Positions 8,763 to 11,442 of a DNA stretch of 11,442 nt are shown piece by piece. The notes beneath the pieces were generated by a model that saw only the letters and a list, made by a program, of their open reading frames with translations, searched no databases and was not told the DNA's origin. The DNA is taken from NCBI GenBank assembly GCA_041648665.1, contig JBAZOP010000093.1, positions 1 to 11,442 of the forward strand, read 5' to 3'. Position 1 is the stretch's first letter. Every line of letters begins with the position of its first letter. Source of the stretch: a bacterium (lineage in GTDB: Bacteria > UBA10199 > 2-02-FULL-44-16 > JAAZCA01). A program made the translations under genes and the position numbers.

Positions 8763-9989
8763 ATGAAAAAATGGGCTCTCTGGGCGGCGATCGCCGCCGC
8801 TGTCCTTGGCCTCGTCTCCGCAGCTCTCGCCACCTTCCAGCGCTTCAGGATCTATCGGGAGGGGCTCGAGAAACCCAGCTTTTGCGCGTTCAGTGAGACG
8901 GTAAACTGCGACACTGTGAACGCCAGCTCCTACTCGGAATTCCTGGGCGTACCGATCGCCTGGTGGGGTGTCTGCTTCTATGCGGCGATCGCTGGGCTGG
9001 CGCTCTTCGCCGCCCTCTCCAGGAAAGACAAGCGGGCCACGGTCTCGGCCGCCTGGTTCATGTCCTGCGGCGGCATCGCATACAGCGCATTCCTCGCCTA
9101 CATATCCTTCTTCGTGCTCCGCGTCCTCTGCGTCGAATGCATGGCCATGTACCTGGCAAACATCCTGCTGTTCTTATTTCTGTTCGCAGCACTGGGCATC
9201 CCGGTCGGATCGGCCGCAAGATTCGTAAAGGATTACGCGCTGGCCGTCTTCGGCAGGCGCTCGAATCTCGGGTTCAGCCCGGCGGTCGTCCGACACGCCG
9301 TAGCGGTCGGCGCCGTGTTCTTCGTGGGCTGGATCGCCATCTCGCAGGTGCAGGCAAAGGGCGGGGCCGGGATGTCCAAGACCGGACTCGACGAGAAGGT
9401 GAAGGCCTTCTCGATGCAGTCGCTGAGCGAGATCGAGATCGATCCCGAATGGCCGGTGTGGGGGAATCCCGACGCAGCGGTCACGTTGGTCGAGTTCAGC
9501 GAGTATCAATGTCCGTTCTGCAGGATGGCGGCTTTCAACGTGAAGCCGTATCTGAACGAGTTCAAGGGTGACATCCGCTATTATTTCGTCAATTTTCCGC
9601 TGGACAACAGCTGCAACGACGACATGGAAAGGCCCATGCATCCCTACGCCTGCTATGCGGCCAGGGCTGCGTACTGCGCTGAAAAGCGAGGGGACTTCTG
9701 GGCCTTCCACGACGACCTCTTCAGGTCGCAGGCCGGCATGAACGAGGAGAAGATCCTGGGGCTCGCCGAGAAGCGCGGCTGGGACAGGGAGGATTTCCTG
9801 GGCTGCGTCAACTCGCCAGAGGCGGACGAGAGCGTGAGGAGGGATATAGAGGCCGGCAGAAAGATCTATATCACGGGCACGCCGACGCTCTATCTCAACG
9901 GGCGAAAGCTCAAGTATTGGCGCGATTCGAAATATCTGCAGGCGCTGGTCAAACAGGAAATCAGGAAAGCGAAGAAACAGGGTCGCTGA
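8763..9989 (+). CDS. VKOR-DsbA fusion: membrane quinone reductase fused to thiol oxidase
   Basis: Bacterial VKOR replaces DsbB: it passes electrons from a DsbA-like protein to quinone, driving disulfide formation outside the cytoplasm. This 408-residue protein joins both parts. Residues 1-150 form a four-helix VKOR domain with loop cysteines Cys41 and Cys49, a conserved Ser after them, GVPIAWWG, and the quinone-side CVEC (123-126). A further hydrophobic stretch (179-194) leads to a DsbA/thioredoxin-like domain (about 225-405) with active site CPFC (250-253) and cis-Pro374 in GTPTLY. Extra cysteines are 284, 297, 305 and 348. The ATG at 8763 follows GGGGGA and opens a typical membrane segment; an upstream in-frame ATG at 8724 would overlap rrf2 and adds residues without family likeness. 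It is probably cotranscribed with rrf2. It ends 3 bp from the convergent next gene. Confident in both domains; substrates unknown. Confidence 0.93.
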   Translation: MKKWALWAAIAAAVLGLVSAALATFQRFRIYREGLEKPSFCAFSETVNCDTVNASSYSEFLGVPIAWWGVCFYAAIAGLALFAALSRKDKRATVSAAWFMSCGGIAYSAFLAYISFFVLRVLCVECMAMYLANILLFLFLFAALGIPVGSAARFVKDYALAVFGRRSNLGFSPAVVRHAVAVGAVFFVGWIAISQVQAKGGAGMSKTGLDEKVKAFSMQSLSEIEIDPEWPVWGNPDAAVTLVEFSEYQCPFCRMAAFNVKPYLNEFKGDIRYYFVNFPLDNSCNDDMERPMHPYACYAARAAYCAEKRGDFWAFHDDLFRSQAGMNEEKILGLAEKRGWDREDFLGCVNSPEADESVRRDIEAGRKIYITGTPTLYLNGRKLKYWRDSKYLQALVKQEIRKAKKQGR

Positions 9990-10004
9990 GCGTCATTTCC
10001 TGTT
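9952..10004. terminator. 10-bp inverted repeat across convergent stop codons, possible bidirectional transcription stop
   Basis: AACAGGAAAT (9952-9961) and ATTTCCTGTT (9995-10004) are exact reverse complements with 33 bp between. They lie in the last codons of the VKOR-DsbA gene and of the convergent adenosine deaminase gene, which are only 3 bp apart. CAGGAAA also recurs at 9962-9968 and can pair with the same right arm. The stem has no T-run behind it, so it is not a textbook intrinsic terminator. Confidence 0.3.
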
Positions 10005-11222
10005 GCTCTTGATCCCGAATTTCGCTTCGATCTTCTCGTAGTAATCTATGATGCTCCGCACGTACGTCCTCTTGTTCCTGTAGTCGGCCGGGTAGAAGCT
10101 GCGTTTGAATCCGTAGATGATGAGGTCTTTCAAATTCTTGGGCGCTATCTCGAAGTTGGAGGCCGCGAGTTCGATCTCATCGGTCACCGTGGTGTTGGAT
10201 ATGAGCCGGTTGTCCGTGCAGAAACTGACGGAGAGCTGCTTTGCCAACATCTCCTTGAGCGGATGCTTGTCGATGGACTTTATCCGAGGCATGGTCTGCA
10301 GGTTCGAGGTGAGGCAGACCTCTACGGTGATGCGGCGGTCCGCGATGTATTCCCACAGTTTGCGCACGTAGGTCTCTTTCTCTTCCTTAGTGGGCAGATC
10401 GACCATCTCCGCGTCGAAGAGATGGGTGCCGTGGCCTATGCGGTCCGCATGGCAATCGGTTATTGCCTGGAAGATGGAGGCCGGACCGTACGCTTCGCCG
10501 GCATGGACCGTCTTCTTCATGAAGTTTTTGTGCGCCAGGTCGTAGGACTCGCTGTGCTTCTCGGCCGGATACCCGTGTTCAGCCCCCGCAAGATCGAAGC
10601 CCGCGATCGGTATTCCCAGATCGTCGCGTGCGTGTATGAGCGTGCGTACGAGGTCCTGCGATGCGAGCGCCTGGAGCTCGTCCATCGGCATGTAGGGATG
10701 TATCTCCACGAGCCTCCTGTAGTACGAGGCCGACTGCGCGTCGAACATGCGCATGGCGCAGCCGATGATGCCGTAGTGGAATTGCGGCTCTCCGCCCGAT
10801 CTTATCTCCGGCTTCGAGTTTATCTCTTCCTCGGCGCGCTGCATCCCCCGGTTTACGAATTTGAGCACGTCGTCCGCGTTCATCGAGGGGTTCGCGTGCA
10901 GCTGCGGCGCGAAGCGCACCTCGAGGTATCGCACCCCCTCTGCGAAGTTGTCCAAGCACAGCTCGTAAGCCGCGCGTTCCAGCGCCTCGGGCGTCTGCAG
11001 CACTGCCGTGGTGTACTGGAACCCCTGGAGGTAGTCGACGAGGTCGCGATAGCGGTTTTTGAAGACGCTCTTGCGGAGCCCTTCCTCCGTGTACGAGGGC
11101 AGCGCGATCTGCTGGTTCTTCGCGAGCTCTATCAGCGTATCGAGTCTGAGGCTCCCGTCCAGGTGAACGTGGAGGTCGGTCTTGGGTATTGCGAGCAGAA
11201 ACTCCCGAGGGTATTTTGTCAT
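9993..11222 (-). CDS. add: Adenosine deaminase family hydrolase
   Basis: Adenosine deaminases convert adenosine to inosine (some relatives act on adenine or other aminopurines) in purine salvage, in the cytoplasm. The 409-residue TIM-barrel protein shows the zinc ligands His18 and His20 in DLHVHLDGSLR, His240 in TVHAGE with catalytic Glu243, His264 in RIGHGTHL, and Asp337 in FCTDNRLISNTT. GFDLAGAE and VCLTSNLQT are further family motifs. The second Asp of the usual DD pair is Asn338, a variant I recall from a bacterial subgroup. The protein is longer than E. coli Add (333), with an insert near 130-150. The ATG at 11222 is preceded by GAGGAGA with 8 bases between. It follows the upstream oxidoreductase gene by 13 bp on the same strand, suggesting one operon. 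Family firm; exact substrate less so. Confidence 0.92.
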   Translation of the reverse strand: MTKYPREFLLAIPKTDLHVHLDGSLRLDTLIELAKNQQIALPSYTEEGLRKSVFKNRYRDLVDYLQGFQYTTAVLQTPEALERAAYELCLDNFAEGVRYLEVRFAPQLHANPSMNADDVLKFVNRGMQRAEEEINSKPEIRSGGEPQFHYGIIGCAMRMFDAQSASYYRRLVEIHPYMPMDELQALASQDLVRTLIHARDDLGIPIAGFDLAGAEHGYPAEKHSESYDLAHKNFMKKTVHAGEAYGPASIFQAITDCHADRIGHGTHLFDAEMVDLPTKEEKETYVRKLWEYIADRRITVEVCLTSNLQTMPRIKSIDKHPLKEMLAKQLSVSFCTDNRLISNTTVTDEIELAASNFEIAPKNLKDLIIYGFKRSFYPADYRNKRTYVRSIIDYYEKIEAKFGIKSNRK

Positions 11223-11230
11223 TTAAGATG

Positions 11231-11237
11231 TCTCCTC
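11231..11237 (-). promoter_or_regulatory. Shine-Dalgarno sequence of the adenosine deaminase gene
   Basis: Read on the minus strand, GAGGAGA overlaps the stop codon of the preceding gene and lies 8 bases before the ATG at 11222. The overlap favours translation of both from one mRNA and fixes the start. Confidence 0.7.
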
Positions 11238-11442
11238 ATTCGTCTGTTTTTATCGGCATGCTGCTTTTGCTTTCGGCCTCGTATATTGCGAATTCGCCGG
11301 AGAGGGCGGCGTCGCGCATGATCTCCACCGACTTCGACGGGTCGCAGCCGTGCCTTGCGGGGCAGGCGGCGATCACGTGTATGAATCTGAATCCCCGGAG
11401 CGATCGCGCCTTCTTGAATTTGCCGTCGAGATCCATGGGAAG
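11236..11442 (-). CDS. Probable 2-oxoacid:ferredoxin oxidoreductase beta subunit, C-terminus only
   Basis: Only the last 68 residues are inside the window; the frame stays open to base 11442, so the ATG at 11436 is probably internal. The segment GFRFIHVIAACPARHGCDP, followed by SKSVEIMRDAALSGEFAIYEAE, resembles the end of the thiamine-diphosphate beta subunit of pyruvate or other 2-oxoacid:ferredoxin oxidoreductases. These usually read FIHV-x-SPCP-x-GW, then an eiarlAVetG-like helix and a LYE strand. Such enzymes oxidise pyruvate or a related 2-oxoacid to an acyl-CoA and reduce ferredoxin. The usual GW after CP is replaced by ARHG, so the substrate is unsure. It precedes add by 13 bp. The call rests on recall of a short region and is moderately secure. 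Confidence 0.65.
   Translation of the reverse strand, partial: LPMDLDGKFKKARSLRGFRFIHVIAACPARHGCDPSKSVEIMRDAALSGEFAIYEAESKSSMPIKTDE

Noticed and set aside
10263..11321. Plus-strand open frame of 352 codons opposite the adenosine deaminase gene
   Set aside because: No domain or ribosome binding site is seen, and the minus strand encodes a full-length enzyme with all catalytic residues.

Overview
This window reads as a compact, GC-rich (roughly 60 percent or more) chromosomal segment of a Gram-negative-type bacterium, made almost wholly of housekeeping genes. I see no mobile element, CRISPR array, tRNA or rRNA. RpoD has the long proteobacterial-type insert between regions 1.2 and 2. The gene order rpsU-yqeY-dnaG-rpoD, a VKOR-DsbA fusion and a 2-oxoacid:ferredoxin oxidoreductase fragment suggest an anaerobic or microaerobic member of the old Deltaproteobacteria or a related uncultured lineage. 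This placement is an inference from gene content and is weak. One odd trait is frequent use of the Ile codon AUA (at least 13 in rpoD) despite the high GC.

Positions 1-3888 (+): the C-terminal half of SMC (cut by the window edge), then ftsY, the SRP receptor GTPase, and a 4Fe-4S RNA m5U methyltransferase of the RlmD/RumA family. The genes are 5 bp apart or overlap by 4 bp, so this looks like the end of an operon. Positions 3889-3995 hold the only relatively AT-rich intergenic stretch, with a perfect TTGACA -35 element, two dyad symmetries and a strong Shine-Dalgarno sequence.

Positions 3996-8301 (+): the macromolecular-synthesis cluster rpsU (bS21), yqeY (GatB/YqeY family), dnaG (primase) and rpoD (main sigma factor), linking initiation of translation, replication and transcription. 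dnaG and rpoD overlap by ATGA. dnaG carries an A6G8 homopolymer.

Positions 8327-9989 (+): 25 bp after rpoD, with no visible terminator, comes an Rrf2-family regulator with a three-Cys cluster of the Fe-S sensing type. It is followed by a membrane VKOR-DsbA fusion for periplasmic disulfide formation. The pair looks like a redox sensor and effector module riding on the housekeeping operon.

Positions 9993-11442 (-): an adenosine deaminase-family gene, convergent with the VKOR gene and only 3 bp from it, preceded on its own strand by the C-terminus of a probable 2-oxoacid:ferredoxin oxidoreductase beta subunit that runs off the window.

Nothing here is clearly a new biological system. The best leads are the Rrf2/VKOR-DsbA module with its nearby TTCG dyads, the A6G8 tract in dnaG, the altered TGQN motif in FtsY, the dyad at the rpsU promoter and the inverted repeat across the convergent stop codons.
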